From NCBI RefSeq assembly GCF_011038785.1, contig NZ_JAAKDT010000027.1, positions 1 through 44,565 of the forward strand: 44,565 bases of DNA, given 5' to 3'. The position numbers were made by a program, and so were the translations under genes. The notes beneath the pieces are model-generated. The model made no database searches and was not told the DNA's origin. It saw only the letters and a list, made by a program, of their open reading frames with translations. Within the stretch, counting starts at the first letter, position 1, and every line of letters starts with the position of its first letter. This document shows positions 36,817 through 42,821 of this stretch, piece by piece. The stretch comes from Parabacteroides sp. ZJ-118. GTDB taxonomy: Bacteria > Bacteroidota > Bacteroidia > Bacteroidales > Tannerellaceae.

Positions 36817-37749
36817 ATGAATAAGAAAAGTTTTATGGAAGGCATGTTGGCGTATATATCTAAGCTACGTGCGGGTGGTTATTATTCCACGGCGAAGAGT
36901 TATCAAGATGCGTTGAACTCGTTCCGGAGGTTTTGCGGCAAGGAGAGGATACCTTACTCTCATATTAACAGGGACACGCTCTCGCGTTACCAGTCCTGGT
37001 TGTTGGACAGGGGATGTTCCATGAATACGGTGTCGACCTATATGCGCCGGATCCGTCACATCTACAACTTGGCGGTGGAGGCGGGCGAGGCTCCCTATAT
37101 CCCTCTTTTGTTCAAGGGGATATTCACGGGCGTGGAGAGCAAGCGTAAGAGGGCGTTGCCTTCGGGAAGTTTGCGCTCGTTGATGGGGACCGCGGAGGTT
37201 GAGCCGGAGATGCGGAGAACCCGGCTGGCCTTTAGCCTGATGTTCGCGTTCAGCGGTATGGCGTTCGTGGATTTCGCCCATTTGAGGAAAGAGAACATCA
37301 AGGGCGGGGTCTTGTCGTACCACCGACAGAAGAGCGGGTCCCTCATCCGGTTGGAGATCCCCGCCGAGGTACGTCACCTGTTGGACGAGCTGGCGGCTTG
37401 CACGGACAAGGGGTCACCTTACCTGTTCCCATTCCTGAGCGGGAAGAAAACGGGCGAGGAGGCCTACGTGGAATACAACAAGGCCCTGTACCGTTTCAAC
37501 CGCGACTTGAGGTTGTTGGCGGAGACTTGCGGCGTGGACGAGCCGGTCACCTCTTACACGATCCGCCACTCGTTCGCCACGACCTTGCGGGAACAGGAGG
37601 TACCGATCGACGTGATCAGCGAGTTGCTGGGGCACACGTCTATCAAGACCACCCAGATCTATTTGAAGAGCTTTTCCTTGGAGCGTCTGTCGGCGGTGAA
37701 CCGGGCCTGTTTCGGGAGCGTGTACAAACCGGTATCCGGGGCTGGGTAA
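36817..37749 (+). CDS. Tyrosine recombinase (DNA invertase-type integrase)
   Basis: The ATG at 36817 gives 310 residues. The N-terminal SAM-like core-binding domain (about 5-95, AKSYQDALNSFRRF) precedes the catalytic domain. Arg250 and His251 (TIRHSF), His273 (LLGH) and the nucleophile Tyr282 (QIYLKSF) are present. The first catalytic Arg is replaced by Ser146 in FAFSGMAFVDF, and Tyr247 stands at the usual His position. Similar substitutions are known in Bacteroides integrases such as IntDOT. The gene stops 3 bp before one of two 25-bp inverted repeats, so it is the obvious candidate to flip the adjoining promoter segment. Confidence 0.9.
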   Translation: MNKKSFMEGMLAYISKLRAGGYYSTAKSYQDALNSFRRFCGKERIPYSHINRDTLSRYQSWLLDRGCSMNTVSTYMRRIRHIYNLAVEAGEAPYIPLLFKGIFTGVESKRKRALPSGSLRSLMGTAEVEPEMRRTRLAFSLMFAFSGMAFVDFAHLRKENIKGGVLSYHRQKSGSLIRLEIPAEVRHLLDELAACTDKGSPYLFPFLSGKKTGEEAYVEYNKALYRFNRDLRLLAETCGVDEPVTSYTIRHSFATTLREQEVPIDVISELLGHTSIKTTQIYLKSFSLERLSAVNRACFGSVYKPVSGAG

Positions 37750-37752
37750 GGG

Positions 37753-38102
37753 ATTAAGCTACTCGGGAAGTAGCGTATTCTTTCACGGCGCAAATGTAGC
37801 AAAAAAAGATAATAGGCAAGCCTTCCAAGGAGAAAACTTTCTTTTTCGTAGGGGCGATTCTGCCTAATTTCATAAAACACATGTGTGATTCTGCCTTTTT
37901 TGTTGTCTTATGGACATGACAATCCGGGCAGAAGGGATTCCCCTTTTGCCTTTATTCATCCAAGACCTTGAAGCGGCACGCAGATGATGCGGATGGACGT
38001 GGATTTTATAGATAAAAAAATAAATATCCGGTCCATCTGCCCGGTCTGCGCCATCTGTTTCCCCTAATACGAGCTTTTACGCTACTTCCCGAGTAGCTTA
38101 AT
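37753..38102. repeat. Invertible DNA segment bounded by perfect 25-bp inverted repeats
   Basis: The left repeat (37753-37777) begins ATTAAGCTACTCGGG and ends AGTAGCGTA. The right repeat (38078-38102) is its exact reverse complement. Each repeat holds GCTACT-n5-AGTAGC, a symmetric core like a tyrosine-recombinase crossover site. The enclosed 300 bp (37778-38077) has no gene and carries one good promoter facing left. By analogy with phase-variable capsule promoters of Bacteroides and Parabacteroides, inversion would connect this promoter to the downstream upxY. Confidence 0.9.
37791..37819 (-). promoter_or_regulatory. Invertible promoter, currently facing away from upxY
   Basis: On the minus strand, TTG at 37819-37817 and TACATTTG at 37798-37791 are separated by 18 bp, close to the Bacteroidetes consensus. 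The expected start site, about 37784, is still inside the invertible segment next to the left repeat. I saw no plus-strand TAnnTTTG in the segment, so in this orientation upxY lacks its promoter. Confidence 0.7.
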
Positions 38103-38249
38103 ATTCTCGGGCGATGGTAATTTTCAGAGATGCCATAATTGAATACGTAAAGTGTTGTGTGTCAAGGATAAACAGAATTGTCTTGGCAGGGCTTTGAATT
38201 GCCGTTCGACTTGGGAGGTCCTGGCATAATCAGGGAGGAAAAGAGAATC
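38103..38249 (+). promoter_or_regulatory. upxY leader region
   Basis: About 147 bp of untranslated leader separate the right inverted repeat from the upxY ATG. In Bacteroides capsule loci the UpxY antiterminator acts on such leaders. An AGGGAGGA string lies at 38232-38239, about 10 bp before the ATG, an unusually good Shine-Dalgarno-like site for this phylum. Confidence 0.5.
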
Positions 38250-39359
38250 ATGTCGATAAATGCTTTGAGGAACGATTGCCCGGATAGGGGCATGGCGCAG
38301 GTTCGTAAGCGTCAAGACCTGAGAACCGTTCGCTGGTACGTGCTGACGCTCCCTACCGCCGCGGGTGGCAGGCGCGACAGGATCAGCCCCTCGAGGGGGC
38401 TGGACGTGGAGCTTTCCCGACGCGAGCGTCGCGGGGAGACGTTGTTCGAGTATTTCGCCCCCTCGTACGTGGAGGTGAGGAAGGTGGGCGGCAAGCTGGT
38501 CAACACGAGACGTCCCCTGCTGTTCAACTACGTGTTTATCCGCTCCTCGGTGGAGGAGATCTTCCGGATGAAGCGCACGCTTCCCCTGTACAATTTCCTG
38601 CCCCGGATCTCTTCCGGAGACGCGACCCGTTTCCCATACCTGTCGGATAGCGAGATGGAGAATCTGCGTTGGGTGGCGAGATCATATTCCAACGAGCTTC
38701 CCGTATATGTCCCGGACAGCGGCCGCCTGCTGGAGGGGGACCGCGTACGCATCACGTCCGGCTATTTCGCCGGGATGGAGGCGGAGGTGGTGATCCAGCC
38801 GGGCGGCGGTCATAAGGATGTCATGGCGCGTATCCTCGATTGCATGTGGGTCCCCCTGTTCGAGGTGAAGCCGGGCGAGTATGAGCTGATCGAGCTGAAC
38901 ACCAAGGGCAAGCACGCCTATACCCACCTGGACAACGACCGCCTGCGGGAGGGCTTGCACGATGCCTTGGGGCGTTACCACGCCTCCGGCAGCGTAGCGG
39001 AGGAGGATACGCGCTTGGCGCGTGAGGTGTTGAGATCCTACGGTTCGCTCCGCGCGGAGACGGACGTGATGCGTTGCAAGATCTACTCGTCGCTCCTTTC
39101 CGCCTACAAGCTGTTGGGCGAGGAGGATGAGTTCGTGCGCTTGCTCGCCACGATGCGCGGCATGCTCCCGGCGGTGAAAGCGCCGCAATCCCGCGCCCTG
39201 TTGCTGGTGACGCTCTACGGTTGCACGGACAGCAGCGTCTACCGGCAGATGGCGCACGATTTGGTGGATCCGTGGCGGGTTGAGTCCTCGCCCAAGAAGA
39301 GCAAGCAGACTTTAATCCGTCGGTTGGCCGATTACGACCGGTGGCTGAGGCACGGATAG
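38250..39359 (+). CDS. upxY: UpxY-type NusG-like transcription antiterminator (long form)
   Basis: It is expected to let RNA polymerase read through terminators in its own capsule operon. I chose ATG 38250 because of the nearby SD-like site, giving 369 residues. The NGN domain covers about 25-130 (VRWYVLTLPTA, EYFAPSYVEV, RPLLFNYVFIRSS), and a KOW motif lies at about 160-185 (LEGDRVRITSGYFAGMEAEVV). Usual UpxY proteins end soon after. This one has a further helical domain of about 160 residues of unknown role, ending PKKSKQTLIRRLADYDRWLRHG. The DNA is more GC-rich than the core genes around it. upxZ follows after 42 bp. Confidence 0.87.
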   Translation: MSINALRNDCPDRGMAQVRKRQDLRTVRWYVLTLPTAAGGRRDRISPSRGLDVELSRRERRGETLFEYFAPSYVEVRKVGGKLVNTRRPLLFNYVFIRSSVEEIFRMKRTLPLYNFLPRISSGDATRFPYLSDSEMENLRWVARSYSNELPVYVPDSGRLLEGDRVRITSGYFAGMEAEVVIQPGGGHKDVMARILDCMWVPLFEVKPGEYELIELNTKGKHAYTHLDNDRLREGLHDALGRYHASGSVAEEDTRLAREVLRSYGSLRAETDVMRCKIYSSLLSAYKLLGEEDEFVRLLATMRGMLPAVKAPQSRALLLVTLYGCTDSSVYRQMAHDLVDPWRVESSPKKSKQTLIRRLADYDRWLRHG

Positions 39360-39401
39360 CGTTGACCGCTTAAATCATAAATCAACAATCATAGTCAAAA
39401 C

Positions 39402-39806
39402 ATGTCTTCCCTTCCTTCCGGCGTCCGTTTGGTGAGGTTGCTGAACGAGCGTTTGGCAGAGATCATGGATCGCGAGCGTGCGAACCGAAACGTGATACAC
39501 CTCTATTGCACGGGACCCTATTGGGTGGCTTTCGAGCGTTCGGCTTACCAGTTACGCCGCATGTTCCCGGACAGCGAGATCACGCCGATGCGCCTGCTCG
39601 GCTACCCCTTCCCGGTGGTGATGGTCTCCGTGACGGATCGCTCGTTCCGTGCGTATGCCCGCAAGCACATCTTGCGAAGAGACGACATGGATTACAAATT
39701 ATTAACCGCATCCCAACTCTCCCGTGAGGACTACCAAGCATGGCACGCCGGCGAGGTGGAAGGGTTGCTTGCATCTAGGCTTGAATGGTCTGATCAAGCG
39801 AAATAA
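39402..39806 (+). CDS. upxZ: UpxZ-family antagonist of antitermination
   Basis: A 134-residue protein I recognise as UpxZ from the segments HLYCTGPYWVAFERSAYQLRR and DYKLLTASQLSREDY. In Bacteroides fragilis UpxZ proteins block UpxY proteins of other capsule loci, so that one capsule is made at a time. Here the protein is expected to act in trans on UpxY homologues elsewhere in the genome. It is normally followed by glycan synthesis genes; none follows within this window. Confidence 0.82.
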   Translation: MSSLPSGVRLVRLLNERLAEIMDRERANRNVIHLYCTGPYWVAFERSAYQLRRMFPDSEITPMRLLGYPFPVVMVSVTDRSFRAYARKHILRRDDMDYKLLTASQLSREDYQAWHAGEVEGLLASRLEWSDQAK

Positions 39807-39813
39807 GGAACAA

Positions 39814-39853
39814 TAAAAAAGCGGCCCGAGCATCCTGCTACAGAAACTCGGGC
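39814..39853 (-). terminator. Terminator of the HU/smalltalk/amidase operon
   Basis: GCCCGAG (39824-39830) pairs with CTCGGGC (39847-39853). On the minus strand the stem is followed by CGC and a six-T run (complement of 39815-39820). It lies between the convergent amidase and upxZ ends. Confidence 0.75.
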
Positions 39854-39866
39854 AATCTCGATACTC

Positions 39867-40286
39867 TTATCCAAAAATAGGATGGAACTCACTCACCACA
39901 TCAAAGCACGGACAGGCTTTCGACGGATCCAAATCCCGATGTCCGACGACCAGGGCTTTGGGGAATTGCCGACGCAGTTCCCGGAGCAAGTCGTACAAGG
40001 CCTGCCGCTGTGCTATTGTCCGGGTATCCATGGGAGTCTTGCCATCGCTGGCGATTCCTCCGATGTAGCATATCCCGATACTGTGCCTGTTGTGGTTCTT
40101 GCAGTGGGCACCCACTTGTTCGATGGGTCTGCCCTTCTCGATCGTACCGTCGGTCGGTATGACAAAGTGATAGCCACAACCGTTCCAACCGAGCGAGCGA
40201 TGCCAGTGGTCGATGTCCGCCATTCGTAAGGCGCTGCCCTGCCTGTTGGCAGAGCAATGCACGATAATCAACGAGACGGTTCTCAT
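39867..40286 (-). CDS. N-acetylmuramoyl-L-alanine amidase (Amidase_2)
   Basis: A 139-residue single-domain zinc amidase that cleaves the bond between N-acetylmuramic acid and L-Ala in peptidoglycan. Zinc-ligand candidates are His in IIVHCSAN (near residue 10) and His in VVGHRDL (near 115), with a Cys/Asp ligand region ACPCFD. HFVIPTDGTIEKGRP and GICYIGG are typical of T7-lysozyme/PGRP-like amidases. No signal peptide. The ATG overlaps the smalltalk stop (ATGA). Such amidases occur beside HU-like genes near Bacteroides capsule loci; the role there is unknown. Confidence 0.88.
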   Translation of the reverse strand: MRTVSLIIVHCSANRQGSALRMADIDHWHRSLGWNGCGYHFVIPTDGTIEKGRPIEQVGAHCKNHNRHSIGICYIGGIASDGKTPMDTRTIAQRQALYDLLRELRRQFPKALVVGHRDLDPSKACPCFDVVSEFHPIFG

Positions 40287-40384
40287 CCGATCCAACCGCT
40301 AGCGGCTCCACCGGCGGCGCCGGTGATGACCAGTTCAACAATACGGATAATGTAGAGCAACACGCTCTTCCAGTTCGTTTTCAT
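40283..40384 (-). CDS. Smalltalk protein (33 aa)
   Basis: A tiny frame read directly: it starts MKTNWKSVLLYIIRIVEL, continues with VITGAAGGAASGW, and stops at TGA 40283-40285. One hydrophobic helix with a small-residue tail suggests a membrane peptide. I recognise it as the 'smalltalk protein' family of Bacteroidales, which sits between HU-like and amidase genes. It overlaps the amidase start by 4 bp, so the two are translationally coupled. Its link to a wall-cleaving amidase suggests a holin-like role, which is only inference. Confidence 0.75.
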   Translation of the reverse strand: MKTNWKSVLLYIIRIVELVITGAAGGAASGWIG

Positions 40385-40460
40385 ACTTGTTCTTAAATAA
40401 ATGATTAAAAGTCTCATACAATATTCAAACGTTAAAAGCGGGAATCAACCTTATGATTCG

Positions 40461-40970
40461 TTAGATCTCATCGGGATTCTCGGAATCGGAGCCCTCTCCC
40501 GAGGATGGTTTCTTTTTTGCCGCCTCCAGATCGACCGTGGTCTCTCCCGCACGTTCCGCTTTGTAAGTGGCTTGTTGCGCGGCACGGCTGCTCACGGGGT
40601 TGAACATGGCTCGGGAACGCAGGTTCTCGAAATCCTCGCCCGGCGTGAAGAGGATGTTTACATCAGTGATGTTGTCCGCGGTGAACTTCTTGATGTTTTC
40701 CGCCCCCTCACAACCCAGCGAGATGGCAAAGGTCCCCAGTTCTCCAAACTGCACCTTGTTGCCATTGAGCAGCTGCTCCACGAGACATTCGCACGTGTCC
40801 GACACCACGCCTTTGACCGTACCCCGGGAGAATACCCCGTTGTGGTTTGCGATGTGTCGAACGAACTTGGAAAACGACATCACCTCGTTCACTTGCGCCT
40901 TGGCGTAAGCCTTTTCCGGCATTTCCGGCTTAATGGGGTTTCCCATCATGTAAACACTGTAATTAATCAT
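40461..40970 (-). CDS. HU-like (HU-HIG) DNA-binding protein
   Basis: A 169-residue relative of bacterial HU of the long Bacteroidales type. The HU fold covers about residues 25-130 (SFSKFVRHIANHNGVFSRGTVKGVV, VQFGELGTFAISL, then the arm region NINDVNILFTPG-like). The C-terminal tail is acidic and Ser/Pro-rich (KKKPSSGEGSDSENPDEI). MINYSVYMMGNP is a usual start for this subgroup. It heads the HU-smalltalk-amidase operon, driven by the promoter at 41038-41070. It might shape local DNA or regulate the neighbouring capsule region, but no target is visible. Confidence 0.85.
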   Translation of the reverse strand: MINYSVYMMGNPIKPEMPEKAYAKAQVNEVMSFSKFVRHIANHNGVFSRGTVKGVVSDTCECLVEQLLNGNKVQFGELGTFAISLGCEGAENIKKFTADNITDVNILFTPGEDFENLRSRAMFNPVSSRAAQQATYKAERAGETTVDLEAAKKKPSSGEGSDSENPDEI

Positions 40971-41026
40971 ACGATAAATAGTTTTAAAGAGTTAAACATG
41001 AATGATTTCCGCCAACCTCTATCGTT

Positions 41027-41121
41027 GGTTGACAATGCGAATATAGTACCGGGGATGAGGCGAATGCAAATCGGTTGATAACGGTTTACTGTTGGTTGAC
41101 CAGTGGTTGAGTGTTGGCTGA
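41027..41121 (+). repeat. GGTTGA iterons in the HU/hypothetical intergenic region
   Basis: GGTTGA occurs at 41027, 41073, 41094 and 41105, with a variant GGCTGA at 41116. The last four are spaced 21, 11 and 11 bp, close to whole helical turns. They start just upstream of the HU -33 box and extend toward the plus-strand gene at 41169, as expected of operator sites for a shared regulator. Confidence 0.5.
41038..41070 (-). promoter_or_regulatory. Promoter for the HU-like operon
   Basis: On the minus strand TTTG (41070-41067) and TATATTCG (41045-41038) are 21 bp apart. TATATTCG departs from TAnnTTTG by one base. The expected leader is about 60 nt. Confidence 0.5.
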
Positions 41122-41168
41122 TTAGCTGAGGATATAATAGGCTGGATATGGAGGAAAGGAAGTGATAC

Positions 41169-41603
41169 ATGGAGGAGAGAGAGAAGACAAATACCACGAT
41201 AAACATCTATGGCGGTACCCAGCAAATACTGCCTAATGCCACCCAGGCCGTCCAGAACTTCTACGGGGAGGATTTTTCCCGTGATACCACTCGAGAGGAG
41301 GCGTTGGGCAGGCTGGAGCTTTCGCCGGATGCCAAGCGTCTATCCGCTTATGTAAACAGTGTAGAGGAACTGACGGTGTATCTAACCCGCCTGTCCGGTT
41401 GTGTCACGGCGGAAGAGTTGGCCCTGGTCGTGGTCAGCATGGTAGAGAGCGGGACCGGAATCAACAAGGAGATGATGGTCAAGGAACGTTTCATCAAATT
41501 GCTCCTGCCGCTAGCTCCGGGAATCGCGAGTGGACGATCTATCGATAATATCCGTGCCCGTATCAATGACGCATGGGCGAGAAGAACTAAAAAAAGGACT
41601 TAA
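41169..41603 (+). CDS. Hypothetical protein with N-terminal IYGG..Q..PNAT motif
   Basis: I do not recognise this 144-residue protein as a named family. Residues 9-30 read as a short strand and turn, TINIYGGTQQILPNATQAVQ, then FYGEDF. The rest (about 40-144) is predicted helical, with a very basic end (ARINDAWARRTKKRT). No signal peptide or membrane segment. A related IFGG..Q..PNAT motif occurs near the C-terminus of the next gene product, 20 bp downstream, so the two probably act together. The basic tail would suit binding to nucleic acid. Confidence 0.6.
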   Translation: MEEREKTNTTINIYGGTQQILPNATQAVQNFYGEDFSRDTTREEALGRLELSPDAKRLSAYVNSVEELTVYLTRLSGCVTAEELALVVVSMVESGTGINKEMMVKERFIKLLLPLAPGIASGRSIDNIRARINDAWARRTKKRT

Positions 41604-41623
41604 ATCATCAAATAAATAAGAAT

Positions 41624-42175
41624 ATGTTTTCACCCATATTAACTCCAACTGCCACATCGGCGCTGTGTTTACTTGTTGCTCGAACCCTAGGCATAGGGCC
41701 ATTTCCCAACATACATGGAGGGCGGAATGAAGAAATAAAGCGAAAGTTCGTCTCTTCCCCCTCTGTCATAGAGGAGCTAAAAGAGATGAATATGGATCAG
41801 CTGGTATCCATATTGATAGAAAAAATAGAGCGACGTTCCCCGGAGGTGATTAAGGCTCTCCAAGGCATAGACAAGGACGCTGCCATCTCGGAGACACTTC
41901 ACTTGACTTACCTTGACCAGATCGCCTCGGCCCAGACATATCTCAACGAGAACCGTCAAGCGGACCTGTCCCGGGTACAATGCCTTTTGCGCAAGATGCT
42001 TCCCGAGCCTTATCACAAGGCGATAGCGGACTTGCGGGAGAATCAAAGTCCGTCGATCATTTATAATATATTCGGGGGAGTCCATCAACACGCCCCCAAC
42101 GCGACAAAGGTTGAGCAAAAAAGTATGTTAGGAGACTTGCTCCACGCACCTAAGATACTTTACCAACGCACCTAA
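41624..42175 (+). CDS. Hypothetical protein with C-terminal IFGG..Q..PNAT motif
   Basis: Unrecognised, 183 residues from ATG 41624. A hydrophobic N-terminal part (MFSPILTPTATSALCLLVA) could be a short membrane anchor. A helical middle (about 45-145) leads to YNIFGGVHQHAPNATKVEQK (about 150-169). This motif mirrors the N-terminus of the upstream protein. The last nine codons run into the first and second of three short direct repeats, and the stop lies in the second, so the original C-terminus may have been lost. Probably co-transcribed with 41169-41603. Confidence 0.55.
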   Translation: MFSPILTPTATSALCLLVARTLGIGPFPNIHGGRNEEIKRKFVSSPSVIEELKEMNMDQLVSILIEKIERRSPEVIKALQGIDKDAAISETLHLTYLDQIASAQTYLNENRQADLSRVQCLLRKMLPEPYHKAIADLRENQSPSIIYNIFGGVHQHAPNATKVEQKSMLGDLLHAPKILYQRT

Positions 42176-42204
42176 GATACTTGGGAAATGGACCTAAGAT
42201 GCTT
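42144..42204 (+). repeat. Three short direct repeats
   Basis: ACGCACCTAAGATACTT occurs at 42144-42160 and, identically, at 42166-42182. A third, diverged copy (GACCTAAGATGCTT) lies at 42191-42204. The spacing is about 22 bp. They overlap the stop codon of the preceding gene and end 36 bp before an IS66-derived element. Confidence 0.65.
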
Positions 42205-42240
42205 TTTATACGAAACAAACCCTGCGTGTCAGCTACTTCA

Positions 42241-42631
42241 GTAAACCACCGTTGTAGCGTAAGGCAGGTTCCTTGATTCTCTCTACTTTCGCCTCCGGAT
42301 CAAAACACAATTCATATGGAGACGAAGGAATACTTTGAGAAAGTGATGCAAGACTACAATCAGCATCGCAAAGGTCGCAGCCTGAGAAAGTACTGCAAGG
42401 ATGAAGGGGTTGACTATGCCTGGCTCATCGAGTACATCGAGGATATACTCACCCGGCTGATGAAGGGTGAGAAAGCGGATGCACCTTTCCTTCCCAATAA
42501 ATATGTTCCCCGTCCAAAACAGGGACAGGAGAAAGCTGCCTGACAGGGCAAAACATGAAATCAAAAAGTTTTTTATTTTATCATGGACGTAACTTGTTGG
42601 TTGACAAGAGTACGCTGTAGTGGTGGTTTAC
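42241..42631 (+). mobile_element. Miniature IS66 derivative with both termini
   Basis: A 391-bp element. The left end GTAAACCACCGTTGTAGCGT (42241-42260) matches the reverse complement of the right end (42612-42631) at 16 of 20 positions. From 42430 onward it follows the IS66 right end at 101-303 almost base for base. The internal part, covering most of the transposition genes, is missing. The 8-bp flanks (CTACTTCA and TAAGGTTC) do not match, so no target duplication is seen. Confidence 0.8.
42316..42543 (+). pseudogene. Fused remnant: start of IS66 first ORF joined to end of the TnpC transposase
   Basis: A 75-codon open frame. The first 39 codons (METKEYFEKVMQDYNQ...RSLRKYCKDEGVDYAW) look like the start of the first IS66 ORF (TnpA-type, with an HTH-like helix). 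From EYIEDILTRL onward the frame equals the last 38 residues of the TnpC-type protein at 2-214, with two changes. The junction falls at GAGTAC (42430-42435), which is also in the intact copy at 101-106. It retains no catalytic domain. Confidence 0.75.
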
Positions 42632-42635
42632 TAAG

Positions 42636-42716
42636 GTTCGCCTGTTCCCGACATAAAGCAATCCGTAGATCTGAACCGGCTGATTGAACGGAGTCGGGAA
42701 CGGAGAAAGAGCGAAC
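42636..42716. repeat. Large imperfect hairpin
   Basis: GTTCGC (42636-42641) pairs with GCGAAC (42711-42716), GTTCCCGAC (42644-42652) with GTCGGGAAC (42693-42701), and inside CAATC (42659-42663) with GATTG (42682-42686). It begins 5 bp after the IS66 derivative. I see no T run and no reading frame, so a terminator is unlikely. Confidence 0.5.
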
Positions 42717-42774
42717 AACCCCGATAAGTAAAGAATTATTATCGAGATAGGTATGGAGGAATCGTAAATGTGAT

Positions 42775-42782
42775 TATCTTTG
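42775..42782 (+). promoter_or_regulatory. -7 box for the AAA-ATPase/nuclease gene
   Basis: TATCTTTG matches TAnnTTTG, 40 bp before the ATG at 42822. No -33 box is clear. Confidence 0.45.
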
Positions 42783-42821
42783 TTGGGGAGAAGAGGTAAC
42801 ATTTAAAATCCAAAGAGGGTC

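Noticed and set aside
40401-41078. Long plus-strand frame opposite the HU-like gene.
   Set aside because: It is the complement of a recognisable HU-like protein and spans its promoter.
42144-42204. CRISPR array.
   Set aside because: Only three short imperfect repeats with spacers of 5-8 bp, and no cas genes nearby.
42233-42639. Target-site duplication for the small IS66 derivative.
   Set aside because: The flanking 8-mers CTACTTCA and TAAGGTTC differ at nearly every position.
42636-42716. Integron attC-like site.
   Set aside because: The arms lack the conserved GTTRRRY/RYYYAAC ends, and there is no integron integrase.
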